The notes beneath the pieces were generated by a model. It was not told the origin of the DNA. It ran no database searches and was given only the letters and a program-made list of their open reading frames with translations. From Campylobacter avium LMG 24591 (GTDB lineage: Bacteria; Campylobacterota; Campylobacteria; Campylobacterales; Campylobacteraceae): a DNA stretch of 64,000 bases. This document shows positions 36,984 to 46,628 of the stretch, one piece after another. The first letter of the stretch is position 1; every line of letters starts with the position of its first letter. Position numbers and translations under genes: made by a program. The stretch lies in assembly GCF_002238335.1 (NCBI RefSeq), contig NZ_CP022347.1:186001-250000 (forward strand), read 5' to 3'.

Positions 36984-38201
36984 ATGCAAGAAAAAACTAA
37001 GATAAAAGGTTTTGAAAAATTTAAATTAGTCTTTATACTAGCTTTGATGTCTAGCATAGCACCAATTTCAACCGATATGTATTTGCCAGCACTTGAAACT
37101 GTGGAGAGAAGCTTTGCTACAAATACTTATCTAACTCAGCTTTCACTCGCTAGCTTTTTTGTTGGTTTTGCTTTAGGGCAGCTGATTTACGGACCGCTAA
37201 GCGATGTTTTTGGACGAAAAAAGCCCGTGATAATAGGCATGATATTGTTTATCAGTGCTAGCATAGCTTGTATTTTAGTAGATGACATAAGGCTTTTTAT
37301 CTTGCTTCGCTTTGTAGAGGCCTTGGGAGGCTGTGCTGGGGTTGTTATAGCTAGGGCTATTGTGAATGATTTGTTTGAGCTAAAAGAAGCCATTAGCGTT
37401 TTTGCCTTGATGATGGTTGTATCATCACTTGCTCCTATGCTTTCGCCTGTGTTTGGCGGAATTTTGCTTGAGTTTTTTTCTTGGCAAAGCATTTTTGTAA
37501 CACTTTTTTTGGTGGGTTTTTTATTGCTTTTTTTGGTGATATTTTTCTTAAAAGAAAGTGTAGCGGTTAATGAAAAGGCTAAATTTTCATTTTCACAAAC
37601 CATAAAATCTTACAAAATAGTTCTTTCAAACAAAGCATTTTTAGTTTATATAATATCAGCTTCCTTGGCTATGGCTACTATATTTTCATACATAACAGGC
37701 TCAGCCTTTGTTTTTATCAAATTTTTTGGTTTAAGTGAGTTGCAATACTCTATAGTTTTTGCCGTAAATGCACTTGGTTTTGCAATCTTTGCGAATTTAA
37801 ACACTTTCTTGCTTAAAAAATACTCTCCACAAGCTATCATAAAAAGAGCCTTTTTGACTATGACTTTCTTTGCTTTTTTGATGATTATGAGTGCTTTTAC
37901 TAAGGATTCTTTTATAATTTTTGAGCTTTCGATTTTCTTTACCATTTCCATGCTAGGCTTTATTATGCCAAATGCTACAAGTCTTGCCATGTCGTATTTT
38001 AAGGAAAATTCAGGTGCGGCCTCTGCGGTGCTTGGTGCTATGCAGTTTACACTTGCTGGAACTATAGCTTTTATAGTAGGGGCTATTGATGCAAACACTC
38101 CTTTGGTTTTAGCTTGCGTTATCTTTGTTTGTACTGTTTTGGCTACTTCTATCTATATAGGCTTTAACAGGCTGCTTAATAATACCCAACACAAAGACTA
38201 G
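36984..38201 (+). CDS. MFS drug-efflux transporter, Bcr/CflA family
   Basis: Twelve-span transporter of the drug:H+ antiporter-1 group, 405 residues. The start at 36984 follows AAGGA; the 16 extra residues of a longer frame look non-coding. The Bcr/CflA opening (ISTDMYLPALETVE), motif A (GPLSDVFGRKKPV), and motif C region (APMLSPVFGGILLE) are clear. It resembles Cj0250c. The 3' end overlaps the convergent gene by 26 bases. Confidence 0.9.
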   Translation: MQEKTKIKGFEKFKLVFILALMSSIAPISTDMYLPALETVERSFATNTYLTQLSLASFFVGFALGQLIYGPLSDVFGRKKPVIIGMILFISASIACILVDDIRLFILLRFVEALGGCAGVVIARAIVNDLFELKEAISVFALMMVVSSLAPMLSPVFGGILLEFFSWQSIFVTLFLVGFLLLFLVIFFLKESVAVNEKAKFSFSQTIKSYKIVLSNKAFLVYIISASLAMATIFSYITGSAFVFIKFFGLSELQYSIVFAVNALGFAIFANLNTFLLKKYSPQAIIKRAFLTMTFFAFLMIMSAFTKDSFIIFELSIFFTISMLGFIMPNATSLAMSYFKENSGAASAVLGAMQFTLAGTIAFIVGAIDANTPLVLACVIFVCTVLATSIYIGFNRLLNNTQHKD

Positions 38202-38637
38202 AGGTTATTTTAATCCTCTTTTCAAGCGGTGTTGGGCTAAAAAAATGACATTTTTCTATGTATATATGATGATAATAAGCAAGCCCTAAAAAATCGTAAA
38301 AAGCCTTTAAATTCACAAATTTCACTCCGTAAATTTCTTTGATGTCAAGCAGCTTGTAAATTTGAGAATTATTTTTTTCTACCAAGTGTGAAGGTGAAAG
38401 GGTTGTAAAAGAGCAAAATGCAGAAGCTAGCGTAAAGCCGCTTAAATCATCGCAAAGTTTTAATGCTTCTTCGTGTTTTTTTAGTATGCAGTTTTTGTGT
38501 AAAAAAATAACTCTGGTTCCTTGGTAGCGAGCCGTGCTTACATTTTTCCAAAATTTATAAGCATTTTTTGAAATGCCTGCGATTTTATGAAACTGTGCAT
38601 TTAGGACATAATTATCCAAAAAGGCATTTGGAGGCAA
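38176..38637 (-). CDS. Hypothetical protein downstream of HDOD gene
   Basis: 153-residue protein at the position of Cj0249. I recognise no domain. It is basic in the first 50 residues and contains a number of cysteines and aromatic residues (AYYHHIYIEKCHFF) with no clear metal motif. It probably starts at TTG 38637 with GGAT upstream. It is 25 bases behind the HDOD gene and probably in its operon. Confidence 0.55.
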   Translation of the reverse strand: MPPNAFLDNYVLNAQFHKIAGISKNAYKFWKNVSTARYQGTRVIFLHKNCILKKHEEALKLCDDLSGFTLASAFCSFTTLSPSHLVEKNNSQIYKLLDIKEIYGVKFVNLKAFYDFLGLAYYHHIYIEKCHFFSPTPLEKRIKITSSLCVGYY

Positions 38638-38662
38638 GATGATATTATCCAGCTACTGAGCC

Positions 38663-39526
38663 TTACTTAGGTAAATTTACTTTGGCAAAGGCAGGTAATT
38701 TTGATATGAAATTATCCATATCAAAATTCACACCCTTTTGTTTTGCTTCCTTTATAAGAGAAAGTGCTGAACTCACCATGAAAGCCGAGCCTCCGTTGTG
38801 CGGTGCGAAGATGCGATTTACGATAGCTAGAGCATAAGCACTTTTTAAAACCTTTCCTTCAGCGGAATTTGGATTGTTTATAAAACATACAGTTTCTATC
38901 AAATCCTCATCGAAATTCCACTTATGAAACAAAAAGCCTAGGAAAGATAGGTGGTCAACTCCTAAAAAATCCTCCTCAACAGCAGAGCAGTTTTCAAAAT
39001 TACTTTTTTTCAGGGCAGCTAGAAATTCTTTATCTTTTTTATTTTGTATCAAAAAATTTGAAAAAACCATCATTCCAAGCCTTAAAAGCATGGCGCAAGG
39101 AACTAGCATATAAGATAAGTTCTTATCCTCTTGTGAAAGCCAAGATGAGATAAAGGTTGATTCTTCGTTTCTTTTTTTCAAAAACTCATCAGTATCTAGG
39201 CCGTAAGGAGATACATCAACCTTGAAATTTTGTTCTATAGAATCAGCCATTATGATATTTTTCACATTTGTAATCCCAAGCAAGGAAACGACTTGCTGCA
39301 AGGTGGTTATGTTGGATTTAAAACTATAAAAAGGAGAATTCGCAAGCTGTAAAAGTCTAGCCGTTACAAGCGGGTCGGCAGAAATAATCTGTGCAACCGT
39401 ATCGACTCTTACATCACTTCCAGCCTTAGCTACGTAAGATTGCAACTCTTGCACTGTTTGAGGCAAGGCAGGTAGCTTATCAACACTTTCTACTAAAAGT
39501 TCGTTTATATCCATATCATAACTCAA
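38663..39526 (-). CDS. HDOD-domain signalling protein
   Basis: HDOD domains are HD-like folds without catalytic residues, used in signalling. The hallmark LPALPQTVQELQSYVAK (residues 17-33) and SADPLVTARLLQLANSPFYS follow the family well. The C. jejuni counterpart Cj0248 has been linked to motility and colonisation. I chose TTG 39526, seven bases after AAGGA, which gives 287 residues, close to Cj0248; ATG 39514 is also possible. The gene ends before the 153-residue ORF. Confidence 0.82.
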   Translation of the reverse strand: MSYDMDINELLVESVDKLPALPQTVQELQSYVAKAGSDVRVDTVAQIISADPLVTARLLQLANSPFYSFKSNITTLQQVVSLLGITNVKNIIMADSIEQNFKVDVSPYGLDTDEFLKKRNEESTFISSWLSQEDKNLSYMLVPCAMLLRLGMMVFSNFLIQNKKDKEFLAALKKSNFENCSAVEEDFLGVDHLSFLGFLFHKWNFDEDLIETVCFINNPNSAEGKVLKSAYALAIVNRIFAPHNGGSAFMVSSALSLIKEAKQKGVNFDMDNFISKLPAFAKVNLPK

Positions 39527-39556
39527 GGCTATATCCTTTACTAAAAATCTCAAGAA

Positions 39557-39562
39557 ATTATA
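39557..39562 (-). promoter_or_regulatory. Probable -10 box of the HDOD gene
   Basis: TATAAT on the minus strand, 31 bases before the TTG start, with T-rich DNA upstream. Confidence 0.5.
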
Positions 39563-39601
39563 AAATAAACTTCGTTAATTTTATCAAATAAACTTATAAA
39601 T

Positions 39602-39620
39602 TTTGCATAATTAATGCAAA
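39602..39620. repeat. Palindrome TTTGCAT-N5-ATGCAAA, copy 1
   Basis: Perfect seven-base inverted repeat with spacer AATTA, overlapping the dapD stop codon and about 40 bases upstream of the HDOD -10 box. The same arms and spacing recur at 62830-62848. It may be an operator, or a weak AT-rich terminator for dapD. Confidence 0.7.
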
Positions 39621-40774
39621 GATTGATTTAACTTCACAGCCTTTTTGTTCAAACTAACGCTCATTTGTCCGCTTTGTGAATTCATCCTGAAATGAAGTGC
39701 GTTAAGGCCGGCTAGTTCTATGCCTTTATAAATATCTTTGCTAAATTTAAAGCCCTCATTTAGTTTTTCTATCTCTTCTTTGTCATTGATAAAAAATTTG
39801 GTTCCCTCAAGCACAGCTATGCCAGCATCTACAATGCAGTTATCGCCCAAAGGAATGCCCGTTACTGAATTTGCTCCTAGCAAACAAGCCTTGCCTATGC
39901 TTATGGCATTTCCACTAGTTCCGCTTAAAACACCAAGTATAGAAGCCCCGCCTCCTATGTCAGTTCCTTCGCCCACAACAACGCTAGAGCTTACCCTGCC
40001 TTCCACCATGCAAGCTCCTGTTGTGCCTGAGTTAAAATTCACATAAGCAGCACCCGGCATTATGGTAGTTCCTGCAGCCAGCTGTGCACCCATTCTAACC
40101 TTAGAGCTTTCTAAAATTCTAGTATTATCCTCAGGTATTATGTGGGATAAAAATCTAGGGAATTTATCTACAAAGTCAATTTTTGGGTATTTTCCGCTCA
40201 TTTTTAGCTCAGCTTCATTTTCTCTTAAATACTCTAAATCAATAGGTTTATCACCACTCCAAGCTACATTTGGCAGTATCCCAAAGGCTCCATCTAAATT
40301 TATACTTCTTAGTGCTACTTTTTTGCTAGATAGCAAGTAAAGTTTTAGATAAACACACTCAAGGCTTTTAGGTTTTTCATCATCAAAGATAGCAACAAAC
40401 GCGAAGCTGTCTTTTTTGTAGTGTTTTTTCACAGCTTTTAAAACATCTATGTTTTTGTGGCCTTTTTCGTTTAAAAAAGGCTTAAAGCAAGCTAAAGCAA
40501 AGTCTATATCCTCTTCTTGTAAATTCACTACAAGTTCGCTATCTTGGGTATTTAAAGCAAGTTTTCTTTGCGAAAACGCTTCAAATAAAACAGCAAAAGA
40601 GCCAAAATTTTCCTCATAATTTATCGTCGCAAAGCAAGCTTGCAAACTCTTGCTCTCATCTAGCAAAGACTTATCAAGCCTTGCTATACCAAAGGCTTTG
40701 GGTCTTTTGTAGCCTGGTTTTGCTTCTACTTCTTTTATAAAATTTGCAAAATCATCTTTTGAATTTATTAGCAT
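39611..40774 (-). CDS. dapD: 2,3,4,5-tetrahydropyridine-2,6-dicarboxylate N-succinyltransferase DapD
   Basis: Succinylates tetrahydrodipicolinate in lysine and diaminopimelate synthesis. It is the longer form of about 390 residues found in Campylobacter. Residues 230-330 are a left-handed beta helix made of hexapeptide repeats (GAQLAAGTTIMPGAAYVNF, SSSVVVGEGTDIGGGASI). AAGGAG precedes the ATG. It lies 15 bases after mrp, so they may share a transcript. Confidence 0.93.
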   Translation of the reverse strand: MLINSKDDFANFIKEVEAKPGYKRPKAFGIARLDKSLLDESKSLQACFATINYEENFGSFAVLFEAFSQRKLALNTQDSELVVNLQEEDIDFALACFKPFLNEKGHKNIDVLKAVKKHYKKDSFAFVAIFDDEKPKSLECVYLKLYLLSSKKVALRSINLDGAFGILPNVAWSGDKPIDLEYLRENEAELKMSGKYPKIDFVDKFPRFLSHIIPEDNTRILESSKVRMGAQLAAGTTIMPGAAYVNFNSGTTGACMVEGRVSSSVVVGEGTDIGGGASILGVLSGTSGNAISIGKACLLGANSVTGIPLGDNCIVDAGIAVLEGTKFFINDKEEIEKLNEGFKFSKDIYKGIELAGLNALHFRMNSQSGQMSVSLNKKAVKLNQSLH

Positions 40775-40789
40775 ATCATCTCCTTAAAT

Positions 40790-41890
40790 TTAGTTTGAAC
40801 AAGAACTTTTTGAGTTTGTAACAGGCTGAATTTCAGCGTTGCTTACCTCATCTTGCTTGTCTAAAAAGTCTAAAATTTTCTCACAAGCCTTTAAATACCT
40901 TTTTGAACCCTCACTTTGCGGCACATAAAAGCTAACAGGTTTGCCTAAATCGCTTCCTTCGCGGATTGATAGTTCTATTGGAATTTGAGCTAAAAGTTCG
41001 CACTTATATTCCTTAGCCATTAAAGCAGCATTTCCTTTGCCAAAAATTTCATACTCTTTGCCATTATCAGGGCATAAAAAACCGCTCATATTTTCTATGA
41101 TGCCAGCTATTGGTATGTGTAGCTTGGTAAACATATCAAGAGCTCTTTTGCTATCATCTATCGCTACTACTTGAGGGGTGCTAACGCAGACGCCAGCATT
41201 GATTGGAATGCACTGAGCAGAGGTAATCTGTGCATCGCCCGTTCCTGGAGGCATATCAAGGATTAAAATATCAAGCTCTGGCCAAAGCACATCGCTTAAA
41301 AGTTGCTCCACAGCCTTCATCACCATAGCACCACGCCACATAAGTCCCTGTGCTTCGTCTATCAACAAAGCCATGCTCATTATATACACGCCGTGACTTA
41401 GCACCGGTTTTAGCTTAGTTCCCACAACCTCTGGTTTGGTATTTAGCTCGCCTAGCATTCTTGCTATGTTAGGTCCGTAAATATCAGCATCAAGCAAACC
41501 AACTTTTTTGCCCATTTTTGCAAAAGAAATAGCCAAATTCACAGCTGTCGTGCTCTTGCCAACGCCTCCTTTGCCGCTTGAAACCATTATGAATTTTTTT
41601 ACCTGAGGAAGTAAATTTCTTGAGCTGCCTTGCCCTCCAGCTTTGTTTGCTTCTAGTTTTGGGGTTTGAATTTGTATATTTAGATTTTTAATATCTTTTA
41701 GTTTATCTTCTATACTGTTTTTTAGCTCCTGTGCTATTTGTGGGTTTGAGGATGGAATTTCAAGCCTTATATCCACGGTATCGCCACTTACAATTATATC
41801 CTTTACAAAATCAAAACTCACAATATCTTTTTTAAAGCCCGGGTAAATGACATCTTTGAGCAAATTTTTAATATCTTGTATATCATACAT
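40790..41890 (-). CDS. mrp: Iron-sulfur carrier protein Mrp/ApbC
   Basis: P-loop ATPase of the Mrp/NBP35 group that carries iron-sulfur clusters, 366 residues. The N-terminal 90 residues are a MIP18-like (DUF59) domain, then the deviant Walker A SSGKGGVGKSTTAVNLA, the Mrp signature DMPPGTGDAQIT and a cysteine in GFLCPDNG. The usual second cysteine of CxxC is replaced by aspartate-asparagine. It ends with a serine/cysteine tail (SKSSCSN). Confidence 0.92.
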   Translation of the reverse strand: MYDIQDIKNLLKDVIYPGFKKDIVSFDFVKDIIVSGDTVDIRLEIPSSNPQIAQELKNSIEDKLKDIKNLNIQIQTPKLEANKAGGQGSSRNLLPQVKKFIMVSSGKGGVGKSTTAVNLAISFAKMGKKVGLLDADIYGPNIARMLGELNTKPEVVGTKLKPVLSHGVYIMSMALLIDEAQGLMWRGAMVMKAVEQLLSDVLWPELDILILDMPPGTGDAQITSAQCIPINAGVCVSTPQVVAIDDSKRALDMFTKLHIPIAGIIENMSGFLCPDNGKEYEIFGKGNAALMAKEYKCELLAQIPIELSIREGSDLGKPVSFYVPQSEGSKRYLKACEKILDFLDKQDEVSNAEIQPVTNSKSSCSN

Positions 41891-41955
41891 CTTTCTTGCC
41901 TTTCATAAAAATAGCAATTTTACTAACAAAAATATAAAATTTAGCTTTTTATATA

Positions 41956-41961
41956 TATAAT
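41956..41961 (+). promoter_or_regulatory. Probable -10 box of ispDF-cemR operon
   Basis: TATAAT within TATATATATAAT, 32 bases before the ispDF start in the spacer divergent with mrp. Confidence 0.5.
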
Positions 41962-41992
41962 TACAGCACGAAAATGTTACCAAGGAGCAAAG

Positions 41993-43108
41993 GTGCTTGA
42001 TGTAAGCTTGATAATACTAGCAGCTGGCGATTCTTCCAGGTTTGAGCTGCCGGTAAAAAAGCAATTTCTAAGGTTTAAAGACGAACCACTGTGGCTTTAT
42101 GTTAGTAAAAGATTAAGTTCTTTTTATGATTTTAAAAAGGTTATTGTTACTTCTAGTAACGTAGACTATATGAAAAAATTTTCAAATTCTTTCGTTTTTA
42201 CTCAAGGCGGAAAAACTCGCTCAAAATCACTTTTAAAGGCTTTGGAATTAGTTGAAAGTGAGTATGTTATGGTTAGTGATGCGGCCAGGGTTTTGGTAGA
42301 TAAAGATACGGTTTTAAGGCTCATAGATAAGATAAAAAGCTGTGAGTGTGTAAGCCCTTATATAAGCGTGTGTGATACTAGCTTATATGGAGATAAGCAG
42401 CTAAAAAGAGAGGATATAAAGCTTATACAAACTCCTCAATTATCAAAAACTAGCCTTTTGAAAAAGGCTTTAAGCTCTGATAAGGAATTCACAGATGATA
42501 GTTCGGCCATGGCTCATGTAGGCGCTAAAATAGACTTTATTAAGGGCGATGAAAAGGCTAGAAAACTTACTTATAAGCAAGATTTAAAAGTGCTTGATTT
42601 GCCGCCACCATCGCTTGAATTTTTTAGCGGCAGCGGGTTTGACGTGCATGAATTTGGAGAAAAAAGGGATTTGGTTTTAGGCGGGGTAAAAATTCCTTAT
42701 CACACCGGCTTGAAAGCACATTCTGATGGCGATGTTTTAGCGCATTCTTTAAGCGATGCCTTGCTTGGTGCAGCAAATTTAGGCGATATAGGAAAGCACT
42801 TTCCAGACACTGATAAAGCTTACAAAGACGCTGATTCCATGCAGCTTTTATCAAGCGCTTATAAATTAGTGCAAGAATATGGCTTTGAGCTTGTAAATGC
42901 TGATGTGACAGTTCTAGCGCAAGAGCCAAAGTTGTTTAAATTTAAAGATGATATATCTAAAAACATAGCCAAGTACTTAAATGTAGAGCCATTTAGGATT
43001 AGTATAAAGGCAAGTACTACTGAGGGCTTGGGCTTTGTGGGTAGAAAGGAAGGTATCGCTGTGCTTAGTTCTGTGAATTTAAAATATTTTGATTGGACCA
43101 AGATATGA
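41993..43108 (+). CDS. ispDF: Fused IspD/IspF, isoprenoid MEP pathway
   Basis: Two enzymes of the MEP pathway in one chain of 371 residues. Residues 1-205 are IspD (LAAGDSSRFELPVKKQF, cytidylyltransferase); residues 213-371 are IspF (SGFDVHEFGEKRDLVLGG, AHSDGDVLAHSLSDALLGAANLGDIG, KASTTEGLGFVGRKEGI). This fusion is normal for Campylobacter and Helicobacter. GTG at 41993 follows AAGGAG. Its stop overlaps the cemR start as ATGA. Confidence 0.95.
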   Translation: MLDVSLIILAAGDSSRFELPVKKQFLRFKDEPLWLYVSKRLSSFYDFKKVIVTSSNVDYMKKFSNSFVFTQGGKTRSKSLLKALELVESEYVMVSDAARVLVDKDTVLRLIDKIKSCECVSPYISVCDTSLYGDKQLKREDIKLIQTPQLSKTSLLKKALSSDKEFTDDSSAMAHVGAKIDFIKGDEKARKLTYKQDLKVLDLPPPSLEFFSGSGFDVHEFGEKRDLVLGGVKIPYHTGLKAHSDGDVLAHSLSDALLGAANLGDIGKHFPDTDKAYKDADSMQLLSSAYKLVQEYGFELVNADVTVLAQEPKLFKFKDDISKNIAKYLNVEPFRISIKASTTEGLGFVGRKEGIAVLSSVNLKYFDWTKI

Positions 43109-43989
43109 AAGTTTTAATTGTAGAAAATGAAATTTATTTAGCGCAAAGTATAAGCAACAAGCTTAATGCTATGGATTATTCTTGTTTTATAGCAAATGAC
43201 TTATCGGGTATTGATACGAGGCTTCATTATGATGTTATCTTGCTTTCTACTAGCATTGAGAATTTCGACAAGATACTTTCTTCTTTTAAAAATAGCACGG
43301 TCATACTGCTAACATCTTATGTAAGTGTGGATACTGTCGTAAATCCTTTAAATTCCGGAGCGCTTGATTATGTGCAAAAACCTTTTATGATAGAGGATTT
43401 GATAAGAAAGATAGAGCATTATCAAAGATATAAAAAGCTTGATTTGCTAAATAATACTTATAAAAATTACATAAATACACACATAAAAAAGGCTAAGTTG
43501 GCTGATTTTGACTTTAAAAAGATAAGATTGCCACTTATTTTAAAAACGCATAAGCAAATCAACGCCGATGCCTTCGTGTTTAAGTATGCAGATAGGAATG
43601 ATTACAATTTTTCATACATAGACCTTGTGCAAGGATTAAATTTAGAGCAAATTAAATCCTTGCTAGATTCGCTTGACTTTGTGTGTTTGATAAATTTCCA
43701 AAGTCTTAAGCAAGAAGAGCAGGATTTGTTATTAAAAGAACTAGAAAAAAAACCTGTCATCATACACACAAACACTTACAAAGACAGCAGTATAAAAACG
43801 ATAGATTTAAGCGATAATGAAAAATCGCTAGATAATAACGAAATTTTAACCATAGATGAGTATGTAAAATACATCATCAACACTTATCAAAATATCTTCC
43901 CAGATACAGACCTTTCTAAGCAACTTGGAATTTCTAGAAAATCCTTATGGGAAAAGAGGAAAAAGTATGGACTTACAAAGAAAAAATAA
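43105..43989 (+). CDS. cemR: Orphan response regulator CemR (HP1021-like)
   Basis: 294-residue regulator, homologue of Helicobacter HP1021 and C. jejuni Cj1608 (CemR), which control energy metabolism, oxidative-stress response and, in Helicobacter, oriC activity. The receiver domain (1-115) lacks the phosphorylation aspartate: Ser48 is there (YDVILLSTS), and the acidic pocket reads VENE. The lysine of VQKPF is kept. A Fis-type helix-turn-helix ends the protein (DLSKQLGISRKSLWEKRKKY). It is coupled to ispDF by ATGA and overlaps the next gene by 23 bases. Confidence 0.9.
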   Translation: MKVLIVENEIYLAQSISNKLNAMDYSCFIANDLSGIDTRLHYDVILLSTSIENFDKILSSFKNSTVILLTSYVSVDTVVNPLNSGALDYVQKPFMIEDLIRKIEHYQRYKKLDLLNNTYKNYINTHIKKAKLADFDFKKIRLPLILKTHKQINADAFVFKYADRNDYNFSYIDLVQGLNLEQIKSLLDSLDFVCLINFQSLKQEEQDLLLKELEKKPVIIHTNTYKDSSIKTIDLSDNEKSLDNNEILTIDEYVKYIINTYQNIFPDTDLSKQLGISRKSLWEKRKKYGLTKKK

Positions 43990-45121
43990 AAGCATAAATA
44001 TAAGCAAGAGCGAATTTGAGACAATGTGCCTCATAAAAGAAGGCATGCTAGGTACTTGCACGCATTTGATGGGCAAAAAAGAAAGAGATGAATTGTTTAA
44101 AAATAATGCCTCAAGTCAGTTTCCCTACCCATTTACATTTTATTCTGTTGAAAATGAAAGCACTATCAAAGCCTCTAAAATCGGCGATACTTTGAATTTG
44201 ATTTGCGAGGATAAGCTTGTAGGTTCGATTTCTATCAAGGATAAATTTAAAAACAACAAAAGCATAGTGGACATTTTCACCCCAAATTCTTGTGATATAC
44301 AAGAACTAGGAGATACCTGCATAGGCGGGGAATTAGAGCTTTTTAACTCAAGCATAAAAAAAATCAAAGATAGTTTTAATCAAAGACGAAAAGAATTGAA
44401 CGCTCAAAACATAACAGCCATCATCACAAGCCTAGACCCCTTGCACAAAGGGCATGAGCGAATTTTTAGATGGGCTATTGATAAGGCTGATTTGCTTGTG
44501 CTTTTTTTAATCGAATCCTTTGATAAAGACGGCCTTGACTTTGAACTTAAGATGAACTGCCTAAATGCCTTGATAAAAAATTACCTGCCTGCGGATAGAA
44601 TTTTTATCTTTCCTTTAAAGGATATAAATATCTTTCATTCTCATTTAAATCCTTTGCTAGAGGCGATTATTGCCAAGTCCTTGGGTTGCAATAAACTAAT
44701 AGTAGGGCAAAAGCATACAGGGCTTGGAATGTTTTTTGATAATAACAGGGCTAAAACTGTTTTGGATGATTTTATAAAACATTGCGATATGAATGTAGTT
44801 GTGCTGCCAGAGCTTGTATTTTGCGAAGAGTGCAAGAGTATAGTAACCACTAAATCTTGCCCTCACGGCTCTCATCATCATATTAAATTTAATGATTCGT
44901 CCTTAAGACAGCTTTTAAAGCTTGGCATAATCCCGCCTACCTTATTTATGAGAGCTGAAATTTCAAGTATCATTCTTTCTAAATTTTTTCCAAATAGATT
45001 TAAAAACATGCAAAAAATTTATAATAATCTCTTTGCTAACAATGGAATTTTAGAGCAAAAAAAGGATGATGATTTTTATCATCAGCTTTTAAAACTTTAC
45101 CAAATCACACATACGGTTTAA
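43967..45121 (+). CDS. ATP-sulfurylase-like nucleotidyltransferase
   Basis: 384-residue protein at the position of Cj1609. An N-terminal PUA-like domain (about 1-145) is followed by an HxGH nucleotidyltransferase core: TSLDPLHKGHERIFRWA, and later KLIVGQKHTG. Near the end CEECKSI and SCPHGSHHH may bind a metal. This is the layout of ATP sulfurylase (Sat), but no CysC/CysH partner is near. The ATG at 43967 has GAGGA upstream inside cemR. I assign the family, not the reaction. Confidence 0.75.
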   Translation: MDLQRKNKSINISKSEFETMCLIKEGMLGTCTHLMGKKERDELFKNNASSQFPYPFTFYSVENESTIKASKIGDTLNLICEDKLVGSISIKDKFKNNKSIVDIFTPNSCDIQELGDTCIGGELELFNSSIKKIKDSFNQRRKELNAQNITAIITSLDPLHKGHERIFRWAIDKADLLVLFLIESFDKDGLDFELKMNCLNALIKNYLPADRIFIFPLKDINIFHSHLNPLLEAIIAKSLGCNKLIVGQKHTGLGMFFDNNRAKTVLDDFIKHCDMNVVVLPELVFCEECKSIVTTKSCPHGSHHHIKFNDSSLRQLLKLGIIPPTLFMRAEISSIILSKFFPNRFKNMQKIYNNLFANNGILEQKKDDDFYHQLLKLYQITHTV

Positions 45122-45123
45122 AC

Positions 45124-45615
45124 ATGAGAAAAGCATTCCTAACATTTTTTTACACAGGCACGGTCAGTATAGCACCGGGCACAGTTGGCACAGTCGCAGC
45201 CTTAATACCTGCGTTTTTTGTACTTAAGTATTTTGGGGTTCAAACCTTATTTTTGCTTTGCATTTTAATCTTTGTAGCGGCTATTCCGCACATAAATGCC
45301 TATGAAAAAGAAAGCGAAATTCACGATGATAAGCATATCGTAATAGACGAGGTTGCAGGGGTTTTCCTAGCGCTTAGCATATATGGTTCGACTGTTTTTT
45401 CTTTCATCTTATCTTTTATTTTGTTTAGAGTTTTTGATATCACAAAGCCTTCAATCATAAGGCGGGTTGATGAGAATGTAAAGGGTGGCTTAGGCGTTAT
45501 GCTCGATGATATCTTAGCAGGAGCCTTAGCAGGCCTTTGCTGTGCGATAATTTGTGGCTTAATGCAAAGGCTTAACATGTTAACTTGGGATATAGCTATA
45601 AAAGATTTGTTTTAG
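45124..45615 (+). CDS. pgpA: Phosphatidylglycerophosphatase A
   Basis: Membrane enzyme that removes the phosphate from phosphatidylglycerophosphate in phospholipid synthesis, 163 residues. The motif regions [32 protein letters not shown] and [15 protein letters not shown] are typical of PgpA. The ATG is two bases after the previous stop. The 3' end shares four bases with mnmA. Confidence 0.92.
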   Translation: MRKAFLTFFYTGTVSIAPGTVGTVAALIPAFFVLKYFGVQTLFLLCILIFVAAIPHINAYEKESEIHDDKHIVIDEVAGVFLALSIYGSTVFSFILSFILFRVFDITKPSIIRRVDENVKGGLGVMLDDILAGALAGLCCAIICGLMQRLNMLTWDIAIKDLF

Positions 45616-46628
45616 TCTATAAAACCACTTGCTAAGACCGTGTCGCCGTCATAAAACACCGCCATTTGACCGCTAGCAAGTGCATAAACGCTTTCTTTTA
45701 GCTTTACTAGGGCTGTGTTATCATCGTTTATATAAAGCGTGCAAGCACAGGCCTTGCCTCTGTATCTTATCCTTACCTCGCAGTCTATTTCTTTTTCATC
45801 AACAAAGGAATTTATGCTTTTTAATTCAAATTCATCTACTTTTAGTTCTTCTTTTGAACCTACTATAATTTGATTTTTTGCAGCATTTATGCCTAAAACA
45901 TAGTGTGGCTCATGGGATTTTTTAAGCTCAAAGCCCCTTCTTTTACCTATAGTATAGTGCATATAGCCCTTGTGCGAGCCTATTAAATTTCCCTTGCTAT
46001 CAAGCACATCGCCCTTTAAGTCTGTTTTCATGAAATTTTTTAAAACGCCTATGTAAGTATCCTCCACAAAGCAAATTTCAGCACTTTCTTTTTGGCTTGC
46101 GAAAGATTTTAGTTCCTCTATGGAAGCCGCCATTTTTTTCACATCTTCTTTTCTTTTAGTTCCTAGCGGAAACATAAGGTAATTTAGGGCTTCTTTGCTT
46201 ATATTTGCTAGAAAATAGCTTTGGTCTTTTGTCTCATCATAAGCCTTTTTTATGCGACCATCTTCTATCCTAGCGTAATGCCCGGTAGCTAATTTATCAC
46301 AAGATAAAGACTTGGCAAAGTTAAGCAGTTCGCCAAATTTAATGAAGCGGTTGCAAAAGGCACAGGGATTAGGAGTTTTGCCCTCTTTGTATATATTCAC
46401 AAAAGGCATATAAACTCTTTCATTAAATTCCTTTTGCAAGTCTAATATATGGTGTTTTATGTTTAGAAATTTAGCCACTTTTTCAACTTTTTGTATATTT
46501 GTTTCGTGGTAGTTAGGCTTGCCGTGAAGCTTCATGTAGCAACCCTCGACCTCATAGCCTTGTTGTAATAATGTATAAGCTGTGATAGTGCTATCTACTC
46601 CGCCGCTCAGTGCTACTAAAACTTTCAT
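45612..46628 (-). CDS. mnmA: tRNA-specific 2-thiouridylase MnmA
   Basis: Adds sulfur to U34 of tRNAs for Lys, Glu and Gln. It has the PP-loop ATP site [10 protein letters not shown], the catalytic cysteine in [13 protein letters not shown], and the persulfide cysteine in SAEICFVED. At 338 residues it is normal. ATGA overlap couples it to the LOG-family gene upstream. Confidence 0.95.
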   Translation of the reverse strand: MKVLVALSGGVDSTITAYTLLQQGYEVEGCYMKLHGKPNYHETNIQKVEKVAKFLNIKHHILDLQKEFNERVYMPFVNIYKEGKTPNPCAFCNRFIKFGELLNFAKSLSCDKLATGHYARIEDGRIKKAYDETKDQSYFLANISKEALNYLMFPLGTKRKEDVKKMAASIEELKSFASQKESAEICFVEDTYIGVLKNFMKTDLKGDVLDSKGNLIGSHKGYMHYTIGKRRGFELKKSHEPHYVLGINAAKNQIIVGSKEELKVDEFELKSINSFVDEKEIDCEVRIRYRGKACACTLYINDDNTALVKLKESVYALASGQMAVFYDGDTVLASGFID

